Positions 46,666 through 55,924 of a DNA stretch of 64,000 bases are shown here, piece after piece (the stretch's first letter is position 1; every line of letters begins with the position of its first letter). The DNA comes from Brevibacterium casei CIP 102111. Lineage in GTDB: Bacteria; Actinomycetota; Actinomycetes; Actinomycetales; Brevibacteriaceae. The stretch covers positions 27,951 to 91,950 of the forward strand of contig NZ_FXZC01000010.1 in the NCBI RefSeq assembly GCF_900169275.1, written 5' to 3'. The notes under the pieces are model-generated. The model made no database searches. It saw only the letters and a program-made list of their open reading frames with translations, and was not told where the DNA came from. The position numbers were made by a program, and so were the translations under genes.

Positions 46666-48337
46666 GACGACCCACCGCAACGGCGGCCTCGCCGTCGTCT
46701 CGACGCTCGCCGCCCATGGTGTCGACACGATCTTCGGCATCCCCGGCACCCACAACCTCGAGTTCTACCGGCATCTGCCGGCGTTCGGGATCCGCGCCGT
46801 CACGCCCCGCCACGAGCAGGGTGCCGGCTACGGCGCCGACGGGTACTTCCTGCTCTCGGGCAAGCCCGGGGTCGTCATCACGACCTCGGGTCCGGGACTG
46901 ACGAACGTCATCACGGCGGCGGCGACCGCGTACGCGGAGTCGCGTCCGATGCTCATCCTCTCTCCCGGTGTGCCCACCGGGCTCGAGCGCGCCGACATCG
47001 GCATGCTCCATGAGACCAAGGACTCCTCCGGGGCCCTGTCCCACCTGCTCGTGTCCTCCCAGCGCACGCGCACGGCCGAGGGTGCGGCCCAGGCCGTCGC
47101 CGAGGCGTTCGCCCTCTTCGCGTCCTCCCGTCCGGGTCCTGTCCACATCGAGGTCCCCCTCGACGTCCTCGAGGGCGCCTGGCACGGCAGCGTGCCCGCG
47201 CCGATCCCGGCCCGCCGGCCCGGTCTCGACGCCCACGCCGTCACCCGCGCCGCCGAGGCGATCCGCAGTGCCTCACGCCCGCTCATCGTCGCTGGCGGCG
47301 GGGCGCGTGCGGCTGCCGCCGAGGTGGCGGCGCTCGCCGAGTCGATCGACGCTCCGGTGGCGACGACGGCCAACGGCAAGGGCATCGTCGACGAGGACCA
47401 TCCGCTCTCGCTGGGATCGAACGTCCGATTCCCGAGCGTCCAGGCCGAGACCGCCGCCGCCGACGTCCTCATCGTCCTCGGCTCCGAACTCGCCGACTCC
47501 GACCTCTGGGGCGGGACGATCGGCGCCCAGACCGCCCCCGGGGTCAGGGACGAGTCGGCAGACCAGGTCGTCATCCGCTGCGACATCGACCCCGACCAGC
47601 TGGGCAAGAATCTCAGCGGGGACATCCTCGTCTGCGCCGACACCGGCGAGTTCCTCACCGCACTCGCCGCCGAACTCGACGCCGCACCGGCGGCTGCGGA
47701 CACACCCGCAGAGGACACGACCACGACCGACGGCGGGACCGCCTCGGCGAGGGAGAGGGTCGAGACGATCCGCGCGCACTGGGGCGCAGACTTCGACTCC
47801 GAGCGGATCGGGGCCCGGGTGACCCGGCTCGTTGCCGCCGGCGCCGGCCCGGACGTCGTCATCGCCGGGGACTCCTCCCAAGTCACCTACGACGGCTCGG
47901 TCCACGCGCTTCTCGCCCACACCCCCGACCAGCTGCTCTACATGCCCGGCTTCGCCACGCTCGGCTACGGCATTCCGGCGGCGATCGGGGCGAAGGTCGC
48001 CTCCCCGCAGCGTCCGGTCGTCTGCGTCCTCGGGGACGGGGCGGCGATGTTCTCGATCCAGGAGATCATGACCGCGACCGAACTCGGCCTCGGGATCCCC
48101 TTCGTCATCGTCGACAACGGCGGGTACGCGGAGATCGAGGAGCAGATGGTCGACCGGGACATGGAACCCTTCGCCGTCCGCCTCGCTCGCCCGGACTTCG
48201 CCCAGCTCGGCGCCTCGATGGGAGGGGTCGGGGTGAGCATGCGGGAGTCGGAGATGACTGCAGAGCTGCCCGACGCCGTCGCCGAGGCGCTGGGACGCGC
48301 CGTTCCCACCATCATCCACATCACCGTCGGCGACTGA
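46658..48337 (+). CDS. Thiamine-diphosphate-dependent enzyme
   Basis: A 559-residue member of the acetolactate synthase/benzoylformate decarboxylase superfamily. The ThDP-activating glutamate is Glu53 in [15 protein letters not shown], and the diphosphate-Mg motif runs from [14 protein letters not shown] to [18 protein letters not shown] start overlaps the agmatinase stop by 8 bases. The reaction is unknown; in this operon it may decarboxylate a 2-oxo acid derived from the guanidino substrate after deamination. A Thr/Ala-rich linker lies near residue 350. Confidence 0.85.
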   Translation: MSETTHRNGGLAVVSTLAAHGVDTIFGIPGTHNLEFYRHLPAFGIRAVTPRHEQGAGYGADGYFLLSGKPGVVITTSGPGLTNVITAAATAYAESRPMLILSPGVPTGLERADIGMLHETKDSSGALSHLLVSSQRTRTAEGAAQAVAEAFALFASSRPGPVHIEVPLDVLEGAWHGSVPAPIPARRPGLDAHAVTRAAEAIRSASRPLIVAGGGARAAAAEVAALAESIDAPVATTANGKGIVDEDHPLSLGSNVRFPSVQAETAAADVLIVLGSELADSDLWGGTIGAQTAPGVRDESADQVVIRCDIDPDQLGKNLSGDILVCADTGEFLTALAAELDAAPAAADTPAEDTTTTDGGTASARERVETIRAHWGADFDSERIGARVTRLVAAGAGPDVVIAGDSSQVTYDGSVHALLAHTPDQLLYMPGFATLGYGIPAAIGAKVASPQRPVVCVLGDGAAMFSIQEIMTATELGLGIPFVIVDNGGYAEIEEQMVDRDMEPFAVRLARPDFAQLGASMGGVGVSMRESEMTAELPDAVAEALGRAVPTIIHITVGD

Positions 48338-48362
48338 ACCGACCCTGGAATAAGGAGTCACT

Positions 48363-49862
48363 GTGGACTCACTCGTTGTCATCATCTATCTCGCCGCGAT
48401 GGTGGGATTCGGAATCTGGGGCCGGTTCAAGGCGAAGGACCAGGACGACTTCCTCGTCGCCGGCAGACGGCTGGGCGGACTGCTCTACACGGGCACGATG
48501 TCGGCCGTCGTCCTCGGCGGGGCGTCGACCATCGGCGGGGTCGGCCTCGGCTACACCGCTGGGCTCTCAGGCATGTGGCTGGTCTTGAGCATCGGCATGG
48601 GCATCATCATCCTCTCCCTGTTCTTCGCCCCGAAGATCCAGAGGCTCGAGATCTACACCGTCTCCCAGATGCTCGAACTCCGCTACGGGAAGGGCTCGCG
48701 CCTCGTGTCCGGGACGATCATGACCGCCTACGGTCTCATGATCTCGACGACCTCGACGGTCGCCTACGCGACGGTCTTCCACGCCCTGTTCGACCTCGAC
48801 AAGTTCTGGTCGGTGATCATCGGCGGCGGCATCGTCATCACGTACTCGATGCTCGGTGGCATGTGGTCGATCACGCTCACCGACTTCGTCCAGTTCCTCA
48901 TCCAGACCGTCGGCATCTTCCTCCTCATGCTCCCCCTCGTCATCAACCGCGCGGGAGGGCTGTCGGAGCTGTTCTCGTCCCTGCCCGCCGAGGCGACGAG
49001 TCCCGTGGGCATCGGATGGCAGGCGATCCTGAGCTACATCCTCATCTACACCCTCGGCCTGCTCATCGGGCAGGACATCTGGCAGCGCGTGTTCACTGCG
49101 CGCAGTCCCGGCGTGGCCCGGTGGGGCGGGCTCTCGGCCGGCGTCTACTGCCTCCTCTACGCCGTCGCCGGTGCCCTCATCGGGATGGCGGCGACCCGGA
49201 TCGTGCCGGGCATCGCCGTCGCCGACGATGTCTTCGTCGCCGTCGTCGATGCATCGATGTCACCGGTGCTCGCCGGGTTCGTCCTCGCCGCGGCACTCGC
49301 GGCGATGATGTCGACGGCCTCGGGGTCGCTCATGGCCGCCTCGACCGTGTGCCGGCAGGACATCGTCGAACCGCTCCTGGCCAAGCGCGACATCATGCCG
49401 GTGACGAGCGACGAGGAGCTCGCGGCCGGGACGAGGACGGACGGATCCGGCGGAGCGAAGACCGCGCTCACCCGCTCCCTCGTCCGCGAGACCGGGGATG
49501 AGATCCGCGACTCGCGGATCTACCTCATCGGGCTCGGCATCGTCACCCTTGCACTCGCCCTCGTCATGCCGAGCGTCGTCGAAGCGCTCACCGTCGCCTA
49601 CAACCTCCTCGTCGCCGGTCTCTTCATCCCGATCCTCGGCGGTCTCGTCTTCCGCCGCGGCACGATCGTCGGAGTCATGGCGGGCATGATCCTCGGGTCG
49701 GTGACGACGATCGTCGTGATGATCACGCTGGGCATCTACTCGAACGAGGCGATCTACCTCGGTCTCCTCGCCTCGCTGCTCGGCTACGTCGCAGGCTCCC
49801 TCGTCTCGAAGCCGACGCCGCCTGAGATCATGGCCGAATGGCGGGAGCGCCTGAGCCGGTGA
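48363..49862 (+). CDS. Sodium:solute symporter (SSS family)
   Basis: A 499-residue transporter with about thirteen transmembrane helices. The family signature region is VVLGGASTIGGVGLGYTAGL, and the helix-8 region AAALAAMMSTASGSLMAAST holds the probable Na+-site serines. It most likely imports the guanidino compound processed by the two upstream enzymes. A cytosolic loop of about 45 residues (DEELAAGTRTDGSG) sits after helix 9. The start is GTG, 26 bases after the ThDP gene. Confidence 0.9.
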   Translation: MDSLVVIIYLAAMVGFGIWGRFKAKDQDDFLVAGRRLGGLLYTGTMSAVVLGGASTIGGVGLGYTAGLSGMWLVLSIGMGIIILSLFFAPKIQRLEIYTVSQMLELRYGKGSRLVSGTIMTAYGLMISTTSTVAYATVFHALFDLDKFWSVIIGGGIVITYSMLGGMWSITLTDFVQFLIQTVGIFLLMLPLVINRAGGLSELFSSLPAEATSPVGIGWQAILSYILIYTLGLLIGQDIWQRVFTARSPGVARWGGLSAGVYCLLYAVAGALIGMAATRIVPGIAVADDVFVAVVDASMSPVLAGFVLAAALAAMMSTASGSLMAASTVCRQDIVEPLLAKRDIMPVTSDEELAAGTRTDGSGGAKTALTRSLVRETGDEIRDSRIYLIGLGIVTLALALVMPSVVEALTVAYNLLVAGLFIPILGGLVFRRGTIVGVMAGMILGSVTTIVVMITLGIYSNEAIYLGLLASLLGYVAGSLVSKPTPPEIMAEWRERLSR

Positions 49863-49865
49863 TGC

Positions 49866-50465
49866 TCAGTGCCGGCCGGAGCCGCGTCGCTTGGGCCGGG
49901 CGATCTCCCACGCCGCGTAGGCGCCGAAGAGCCCGGCGGCGATCCACGTGCCGACCCGCTTCTGCTCGGGCGAGGTGAGCGTGGCGACATAGCCGACGAG
50001 GGGAACGTGGTAGCGGACGAGTCCGCGTACCTGCACGGCACGGACCGGATCCGGGTCGGCCGCGGCGTTCGCGTCGCCTTGGGTGCGGTAGACGGTCTCC
50101 CCGTTCTCCTCGTCGACTGAGATGATGCGATGGGTGACGACCTCGTCGCCGCCGGATTCGATCTGGAAGGTGATCACCTGGCCGGTGCGCAGGTTCTGCG
50201 CCTGGGCCGGAGTGAGCGGTTTGACGATGACCTGCGAACCGGGCGGGATCGTCGGGTCCATCGACCCGGTGATCACGGTGAGCGGCACCCAGCCCATGGC
50301 CAGCGGCAGCGCGACGGTGGCGATGAGGACGCCTGAGAAGGCCGCGACGAGGATCCCGCAGACCCAGGAGACGATGCGGTTCGCTCGGCGGCGACGACGC
50401 GGTCGTCGCCGGGGAACACCGTCTGCTGGGGTCGGGACAGCGGACGCTCGGGTGTCTGCGGTCAT
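49866..50465 (-). CDS. sipW: S26B (SipW-like) signal peptidase I
   Basis: A 199-residue ER/archaeal-type signal peptidase. An Arg-rich cytosolic N-terminus and one helix (residues 31-58) precede the catalytic core. Ser68 is in VITGSMDPTIPPGS; His112 in VVTHRIISV takes the place of the Lys of ordinary SPase I; GDAN (130-133) is the third conserved box. A second C-terminal helix follows (TWIAAGLFGAYAAWEIA). It ends a five-gene overlapping operon whose other products are its likely substrates. Confidence 0.85.
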   Translation of the reverse strand: MTADTRASAVPTPADGVPRRRPRRRRRANRIVSWVCGILVAAFSGVLIATVALPLAMGWVPLTVITGSMDPTIPPGSQVIVKPLTPAQAQNLRTGQVITFQIESGGDEVVTHRIISVDEENGETVYRTQGDANAAADPDPVRAVQVRGLVRYHVPLVGYVATLTSPEQKRVGTWIAAGLFGAYAAWEIARPKRRGSGRH

Positions 50466-51349
50466 CGGAGGTCCTCTCCTTCGCTGTCGGCAGCGCCCGG
50501 CCCGCCGCTCGATCGCCGGCGTGCGGCGGCGACGAGGAGGAACCCTGCGAACGCGAGCACGAAGGCTGCGAGTGCGATGACCCCGAGTCCGCCGATCCCC
50601 GTCCGCGGCAGCGCCGACCCCTCCGCCGTGTCCGTGCCGTCGACGTGGGCGTCGTCTCCGTTCGACGACGATCCCTCCGCCGAGGCGGCCTCCCCCGCCG
50701 AATCGTCGGTCGCGTCGCTGCCGCCCCGGGAGTCGGAGTCGGCCCGATCGTCCGCACGGTCGCTCTCGCATTCGGTGTCGGCCTGGACGCCGAGGTCGAA
50801 GCGCAGCGGCCACGTCCGATCCTGGGTGTCGTTGTCCTCCTCGGCGACGGCCGGGAGCTCGACGTCGACGCGGAGGATGTCCTGAGCCTGCGGTTCGATC
50901 GTCCCGAGGGGAATGCGCTCGCCGACGACCTGACTGTACGTGCCGGTCGCAGCGATCGTCCCCGCCCACGTGATCGTCACCCGCAGATCGTGATCGATGT
51001 TCGCCACCGGGGAGTCCTGGGACTCGACGATGAGGGTGACCGCCACCGGCACCTCGGCGATCGACCGGATGCTCAGCTCGTCGCTGCCGGTCGCACCGGG
51101 AGCGAGCAGACCGGGCACCTCGGGGAAGGCGCGCTCGAACTCGGACGGCGCGAACTCGCCGCTCCCGCCCACCTCGGCGACGGTGATGGTCTCGTCGATC
51201 GAGGCCGGGCAGGTTCCGGCGGCGGCAGGGACGGTGACGAAGGAACCGCCGAGGACGATCGCGAGCGTCGCGAGCGTGACCAGGGCCAGGGGCCCGGCGA
51301 CGAACCATGCGGCCCACGGGATGCTGGTGAGTGCGCGGCGGGCGATCAC
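50462..51349 (-). CDS. LPXTG-anchored protein of the SipW operon
   Basis: A 295-residue surface protein. The N-terminal hydrophobic signal (residues 15-43) is followed by a beta-rich domain (about 48-190), an Asp/Ser/Glu-rich linker, the sortase motif LPRTG (247-251), a membrane helix and basic tail. The GTG at 51349 overlaps the upstream stop by 4 bases, and its own stop overlaps sipW by 4. It may serve as the wall anchor or base of a fibre made from the other exported proteins; this is inference. Confidence 0.75.
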   Translation of the reverse strand: MIARRALTSIPWAAWFVAGPLALVTLATLAIVLGGSFVTVPAAAGTCPASIDETITVAEVGGSGEFAPSEFERAFPEVPGLLAPGATGSDELSIRSIAEVPVAVTLIVESQDSPVANIDHDLRVTITWAGTIAATGTYSQVVGERIPLGTIEPQAQDILRVDVELPAVAEEDNDTQDRTWPLRFDLGVQADTECESDRADDRADSDSRGGSDATDDSAGEAASAEGSSSNGDDAHVDGTDTAEGSALPRTGIGGLGVIALAAFVLAFAGFLLVAAARRRSSGGPGAADSEGEDLR

Positions 51350-52500
51350 AGCGTCGCCAGACTGACGGTGCACGATGGGCTGGAATCGAACGCCGGCCGG
51401 TAGATGTTCATCTCGTACACAGGTGACTGGGTCTCCCGCTCTCCGTTCGGTCCTGCCGGGTGCCCCGCAGCACCACCGGTGCCGCGGATGACGAACCGGA
51501 CGGTCCTGTCGTAGCCGACCGTTCGGTCGTAGGGCTGCCTGATGACCTCGACGCGGTCCCCGGTGAAGCCGGACCCCACCTCGGGGATGGCGACATAGGA
51601 CGCATAGTCCTCGGGGTCCCCGTCGAGTCGTCGAGCCGTCTTCGCCAGCCCGGAGAACTCAGGACGCTGCACCGTCCTGACGGAGAACGTGTGGGAGGAG
51701 TCGGAGTTGTAGACGGGGGTGCAGGTGATGATCTCATAGGGCGTCGCCTCGGTCTTGATCACCGGCTGCTTCACCGTCGCCGTCACTCCCCGGCACTCCT
51801 GCTTCGCCGTCGCTCCCGCCGGGCAGGCCGAGCGGTCTCCGGGGGCGGGACCGAGCACACCGTCGGGATAGAGCTGGGCGCTCTCCTCCTCGGTCAGGCC
51901 GTCGACGGCCCACTCCACGGCGAACCGGAAGGAGAACTTCGCTCCCCTCGCCTCGGTGAGATCCTGGTAGAGCAGGTAGGTGGGCTTCGCTCCGACACCG
52001 ACCTCGACCTCTTCCCGGGCTCCGGGAGCGAGTCTCCACTGCAGGGTCGCACCGGGGAACTGCGCGGTCGACGTCGACGAGGTGACGCTCGCGGCGATCT
52101 GCTGCTTCGCGCCGGCGGCGTCCCTCACCCAGGCCTGAGCTGTGTCAGTCGCCTCCGAGACGTTCTCACCGGTGAGCTGCACCGAGGCGATCCTGATCGT
52201 CGCCACCAGCGTCGTCGACGAGTCGTTCGTCAGCGTCAGCGAGGTCTCATTCATCTGCCGGTCGAACCAGTTCCAGTCTCCGTAGTCAGGGGTCTCGACC
52301 CCGAGGGTCTTCGCTCTGATGACCGTGGGCTGGGCCCGAACCGTGAGACCGGACGAGTCGGCAGCCTCCGAGGTGAACCGGGCCTGTGTGGCCGGACTCG
52401 CACTCAGAGCCACAGCGGCGGCGACGGCGACGAAGAGCAGCGCACACAGACCGGCGAGGCCCGTGCGGGCTCGGCGGCTGGGGTTCTCTCCCCGGATCAT
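51346..52500 (-). CDS. Large exported protein of the SipW operon
   Basis: A 384-residue exported protein. The N-terminal hydrophobic stretch (residues 14-36, LAGLCALLFVAVAAAVALSA) is followed by a likely cleavage zone PATQARFTSEAADSSGL, similar to SipW-type signals. The body is beta-rich with four Cys (CPAGATAKQEC, IITCTPVY, PSCTVS) and ends without an anchor. No family is recognised. It overlaps both neighbours by 4 bases. Confidence 0.7.
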   Translation of the reverse strand: MIRGENPSRRARTGLAGLCALLFVAVAAAVALSASPATQARFTSEAADSSGLTVRAQPTVIRAKTLGVETPDYGDWNWFDRQMNETSLTLTNDSSTTLVATIRIASVQLTGENVSEATDTAQAWVRDAAGAKQQIAASVTSSTSTAQFPGATLQWRLAPGAREEVEVGVGAKPTYLLYQDLTEARGAKFSFRFAVEWAVDGLTEEESAQLYPDGVLGPAPGDRSACPAGATAKQECRGVTATVKQPVIKTEATPYEIITCTPVYNSDSSHTFSVRTVQRPEFSGLAKTARRLDGDPEDYASYVAIPEVGSGFTGDRVEVIRQPYDRTVGYDRTVRFVIRGTGGAAGHPAGPNGERETQSPVYEMNIYRPAFDSSPSCTVSLATL

Positions 52501-53054
52501 CGGTCCTCCTGCACAACGGTGACGGACAGCGACGGAATCGTCAGCGCAGTGGAATCGCTCGACCCTGCCGCCGCGCCGAGGCAGTCGAAGGGCCGCTCGG
52601 CGGTGACGATCTGCGAACCGGTCAGCGGACCGGTCGGACTCACCGCCGCCTTCCCTGCCGACCATGCGGCGGAGACGTTCGCGGGTGCCGCGTCCGGGGT
52701 GACCGCGTACCGCAGGTTCTCACCGTCGGCGGCGACCTCGAACGACGAGGAGACGATGAGTCGGTCGCCCCGCATGAAGGCGAAGGCCTCCGCCTGATCC
52801 TTCGTCATCTCGGCGCACGACCTGAAGTCACCGGTCGCCGTGCACGAGGGCTTCCCCGACAGCCGTGCATCCTTGTCGATCCTGCTCATCACCCGATAGG
52901 CGGGATCGGCGGCGGTGGCCTTGAGCTCTCCGGTCTCGACGGTGATCGGAGCCTGAGAGAAGGCAGCTTCGTCGTACCACCTCGCACCGCTGCCCAACCC
53001 GCTCGACAGCAGGAGCAGGGCCGCGGCCAGGGCGGCGAACACCCGCACTCTCAT
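52497..53054 (-). CDS. Exported protein with SipW-type signal (second subunit)
   Basis: A 185-residue protein. Signal core FAALAAALLLLSSGLGSG is followed by ARWYDEAAFSQ, almost the same junction as in the neighbouring 195-residue protein. The mature part is beta-rich with three Cys (PSCTATGDFRSC, PFDCLG). It fits the alternate-signal exported proteins processed by SipW-like peptidases, with TasA/CalY as the best-studied relatives. The ATG at 53054 is chosen; the frame open to 53201 overlaps the preceding gene. Confidence 0.7.
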   Translation of the reverse strand: MRVRVFAALAAALLLLSSGLGSGARWYDEAAFSQAPITVETGELKATAADPAYRVMSRIDKDARLSGKPSCTATGDFRSCAEMTKDQAEAFAFMRGDRLIVSSSFEVAADGENLRYAVTPDAAPANVSAAWSAGKAAVSPTGPLTGSQIVTAERPFDCLGAAAGSSDSTALTIPSLSVTVVQEDR

Positions 53055-53080
53055 CTCACCTCCGATTCTTCGCGCGTGTC

Positions 53081-53107
53081 CTCCGGCACGGAGAGTCCGT
53101 GCCGGAG
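53081..53107 (-). other. Intercistronic hairpin in the SipW operon
   Basis: Perfect 12-bp arms (CTCCGGCACGGA and its complement) around a 3-base GAG loop lie 9 bases after the stop of the first gene. There is no T tract, so partial termination or 3'-end stabilisation of the first cistron is likely. Confidence 0.65.
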
Positions 53108-53116
53108 GAGACGGTC

Positions 53117-53704
53117 TCAGCGGTCGCTCTGGACCAGGCGCAGCTTGACGTCGCCGGTGTTGAACGAGAAGTCCGAGGCCTGCTTGTCCTTGCCCCACCA
53201 CTGCGCAGAGTCGGTGCCCGGGTTCTCGCGGTTGAGCGAGTTGTCCTGGGAGTCCTTGAACTCCTTGAAGTAGATGGAGAAGCCGACGTCGAAGGTCGCA
53301 CCGTCATCGGCGGCGGTGAGCGCGAGCGGCGAGGTGCTGCCGTTGACCGTGGTCTTGAGCACCGCGAATTCGTCGTCGACGAGTTTTGCGAGGTCACCCG
53401 TCGGAACCGCGCTCAGCGTCGCTTTGAGGTTCTTTCCCTTGATATTCGTCACGACTTTCGAGCTGCCGGTGCACTGCATGGTGTCACCGGGAACAATCGC
53501 GTCACCCGGTGCGACATTATCGCCGCCGTCAGCCCACTGGCACGAGAGGTTGTCGATCGCGAAGTTGAGCACACCCGACTGCACGGCAGCGGCATCCTGG
53601 CCCAGCGACGCCTCGTCGTACCAGCGGGCGAACGTGAGCCCTCCCCCGACGAGCAGTGCAACAGCGGCTCCACCTGCGACGACAGACTTCTTATTGATTC
53701 TCAT
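53117..53704 (-). CDS. TasA-like exported protein with SipW-type signal
   Basis: A 195-residue protein, first in the operon. The signal is short (KKSVVAGGAAVALLVGGGLT) and followed by FARWYDEASLGQ. The mature domain has two Cys (LSCQWAD, MQCTGSS) and beta-rich stretches such as GNLKATLS-like repeats, compatible with a TasA/camelysin fold. First position, a following hairpin and a solid upstream region suggest that it is the major subunit. Assignment to a named family would need profile searches. Confidence 0.75.
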   Translation of the reverse strand: MRINKKSVVAGGAAVALLVGGGLTFARWYDEASLGQDAAAVQSGVLNFAIDNLSCQWADGGDNVAPGDAIVPGDTMQCTGSSKVVTNIKGKNLKATLSAVPTGDLAKLVDDEFAVLKTTVNGSTSPLALTAADDGATFDVGFSIYFKEFKDSQDNSLNRENPGTDSAQWWGKDKQASDFSFNTGDVKLRLVQSDR

Positions 53705-54171
53705 GTGATTTCACTTTCCAGCACTACCGGTGCCATTCATGATGAATTGTCGGAAACACAGGAATGACGCTCACATGAATGACCAATTCACTTTCAGCGC
53801 AGTTCTGCGAATTCATCCCGACATCTTTCGCTATCTATATTTATCATGCTTTTACTGTGAATGACCAATTCATTATCTATATTACCGAGAAGTATTGGGA
53901 GTTAACTACTTCTGAGTAAGTGAATTCTTCCAACTATGCAAGAGCCATTTCTCGCATTCTGGATCTGAAATTCGGCGCCGCATTCGCGCCCACACCGGCT
54001 CTGACTTGGCGCGGAACTCTGATTGCCCTATATTCGAGTCTGTCAGGACGATTGCTCCGCCGACTGTGGCGAAGATGACAGTCCGGCGTTCGAAAAAAGA
54101 GCGCGAAGCCGCGGGTGCGCGAGTGAGACACATATGGATCTCTCCATATCCCGCTCCGCGAAAGGCCGCTC
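53705..54171. other. AT-rich control region upstream of SipW operon
   Basis: 467 bases without a credible gene and markedly AT-rich compared with the rest of the window. It serves the divergent SipW operon and the plus-strand ThDP gene. It contains a duplicated 15-base dyad (53776-53790 and 53858-53872) and long A/T-rich stretches around 53830-53900. Confidence 0.6.
53776..53872. promoter_or_regulatory. Duplicated 15-bp dyad
   Basis: TGAATGACCAATTCA occurs exactly at 53776-53790 and 53858-53872, 82 bases apart (about eight helical turns). Each copy has TGAAT/ATTCA arms. They lie 72 and 154 bases upstream of the first SipW-operon gene and are good candidate operators. Confidence 0.6.
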
Positions 54172-55824
54172 ATGGCACACACCTCGGCGCATGTCGCCCA
54201 TACCCTCGCCCGCCACATCGACGAGGTCTTCGGCCTCATGGGCAACGGGAACGCCTACTTCCTCGACTCCCTGCTCACGACCACCTCGGCGAACTACACC
54301 GCCGTCCGCCACGAGGCGGGTGCCGTCGTCGCCGCCGACGCCCACTTCCGCACCTCGGGGCGGATCGCGGCCGCGACGACGACGTACGGCGCCGGGTTCA
54401 CGAACACGCTCACGGCGCTGGCCGAAGCGGCGCAGGCCCGCGTGCCCCTCGTCCTCGTCGTCGGGGACGAGCCGACATCGGGGCCGAGGCCGTGGGATGT
54501 CGATCAGATCGCGATGGCCTCAGCCGTCGGCGTGCGCACGTACACGGTCGGTCGCGTCGACGCGGCAGCTGCCACCGTCACCGCGATCGAGCACGCCCTG
54601 ACCTACCGGGTGCCGGTGGTGCTCGCGATCCCCTACGACGTCGCAACCCTCGAGATCGGGGAGATCCCCGAGGTGCCGGGCCCGGGAGAGCCCTCTCCCC
54701 TCTCGCCGACCGGGGAGTTCCCGCAGGCCGCGCTCGACCGTCTGACCGGACTCCTCGCCGAGGCGGAGCGTCCGATCCTCCTCGCCGGGCGCGGCGCATG
54801 GCTGGCAGGAGCGGCGAAGGAGCTCGGAGAGCTCGCCGACGCGACCGGGGCGCTGACGGTGACGACGGCGCTGGGGCGGAACATCTTCCCGCGATCTGAG
54901 TACGACCTCGGCGTGGCAGGAGGGTTCGGGGCGCCGGGAGCGATGGAGAGGGTCCGGCAGGCCGATGTCGCCGTCGTCATCGGGGCCTCGCTCAACCAGT
55001 TCACGATGCGCTTCGGGGAGCTCTTCGCCCCCGGCACTCAGGTGTGGCAGATCGACGTCGACGACCGACCGACGCACGCCCGGGTCGGCGGATTCATCCG
55101 CGCCGATGCCCGGCTGGCCGCCGCCGAGCTCACTGCGCGTCTGCGCGCTGCCGGTGCCCGGCCGAGCACGTGGCGCGAGAGCGTCGACACCACAGCCGAC
55201 CGCACCTATGAGGCCGGCACGGAGTTCGCCGCCGACGGCCGGCTCGATCCGCGGGCCGCTGCCGCCCGCCTCGGCGAGCTTCTGCCCGAGGATCGGGTCG
55301 TCGTCTCCGACGGGGGCCACTTCATCGCGTGGGCGAACATGTTCTGGGAGCCGAGCGCGCCGGACCGGCTGGCGTTGGTCGGCACCGCGTTCCAGTCGAT
55401 CGGGCTCGGCTGGCACAGCGTCGCGGGAGCCGCTCGGGCGAACCCGGAGGCGACGATCGTGCTCACCACCGGGGACGGAGGCGGGATGATGGCGCTCTCC
55501 GACCTCGACACGGCGATCCGGTCCGCGGGCGGCAGAGGGATCGCTGTCGTCTTCAACGACGCCGCGTACGGGGCGGAGGTCAACCTCTACGGGCTCAAGG
55601 GGCTGGCGACGGAGCCGATGCTCATCGACGAGATCGACTTCGCCGCCCTGGCCACGGCCGCGGGCGGCCAGGGCGTCGTCGTCCGCTCGCTCGCCGACCT
55701 CGAGGTCCTCAAGGAGTGGGCGGCGACTCCCGTGGACGAGCGGAGGTTCCTCGTCCTCGACCTGCGCATCTCTGGCGGCGTCATCGCGCCGTACCAGGAA
55801 GAGGTCATCCGCATCAACGCGTGA
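54172..55824 (+). CDS. Second thiamine-diphosphate-dependent enzyme
   Basis: A 550-residue ThDP enzyme of the acetolactate synthase-like superfamily. The catalytic glutamate is Glu48 (VRHEAGAVVAADAHF), the Mg-diphosphate motif runs from GDGGGMMALSDLDT to FNDAAYGAEVNLYG. It differs clearly from the other ThDP enzyme in this window. It stands alone, divergent from the SipW operon; reaction unknown. The start follows AAAGG. Confidence 0.85.
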   Translation: MAHTSAHVAHTLARHIDEVFGLMGNGNAYFLDSLLTTTSANYTAVRHEAGAVVAADAHFRTSGRIAAATTTYGAGFTNTLTALAEAAQARVPLVLVVGDEPTSGPRPWDVDQIAMASAVGVRTYTVGRVDAAAATVTAIEHALTYRVPVVLAIPYDVATLEIGEIPEVPGPGEPSPLSPTGEFPQAALDRLTGLLAEAERPILLAGRGAWLAGAAKELGELADATGALTVTTALGRNIFPRSEYDLGVAGGFGAPGAMERVRQADVAVVIGASLNQFTMRFGELFAPGTQVWQIDVDDRPTHARVGGFIRADARLAAAELTARLRAAGARPSTWRESVDTTADRTYEAGTEFAADGRLDPRAAAARLGELLPEDRVVVSDGGHFIAWANMFWEPSAPDRLALVGTAFQSIGLGWHSVAGAARANPEATIVLTTGDGGGMMALSDLDTAIRSAGGRGIAVVFNDAAYGAEVNLYGLKGLATEPMLIDEIDFAALATAAGGQGVVVRSLADLEVLKEWAATPVDERRFLVLDLRISGGVIAPYQEEVIRINA

Positions 55825-55868
55825 GCCGCACGCGGTGGGGGCGTCGGGTACAGGGGCCCGCTGCCGGG

Positions 55869-55920
55869 CACGACGAAGCCCCGCCCGCCTGGTGAACACC
55901 AAGCGGACGGGGCCGTCGTG
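55869..55920. terminator. Bidirectional terminator between ThDP gene and tmRNA
   Basis: A long GC-rich stem with arms near 55869-55888 and 55903-55920 lies 45 bases past the ThDP gene stop and 5 bases past the tmRNA 3' end, so it can end both convergent transcripts. Confidence 0.7.
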
Positions 55921-55924
55921 ATTG

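Noticed and set aside
53906..54133. Small open frames in the AT-rich control region
   Set aside because: No ribosome-binding site, no family and inconsistent codon use; the region better fits a regulatory role.
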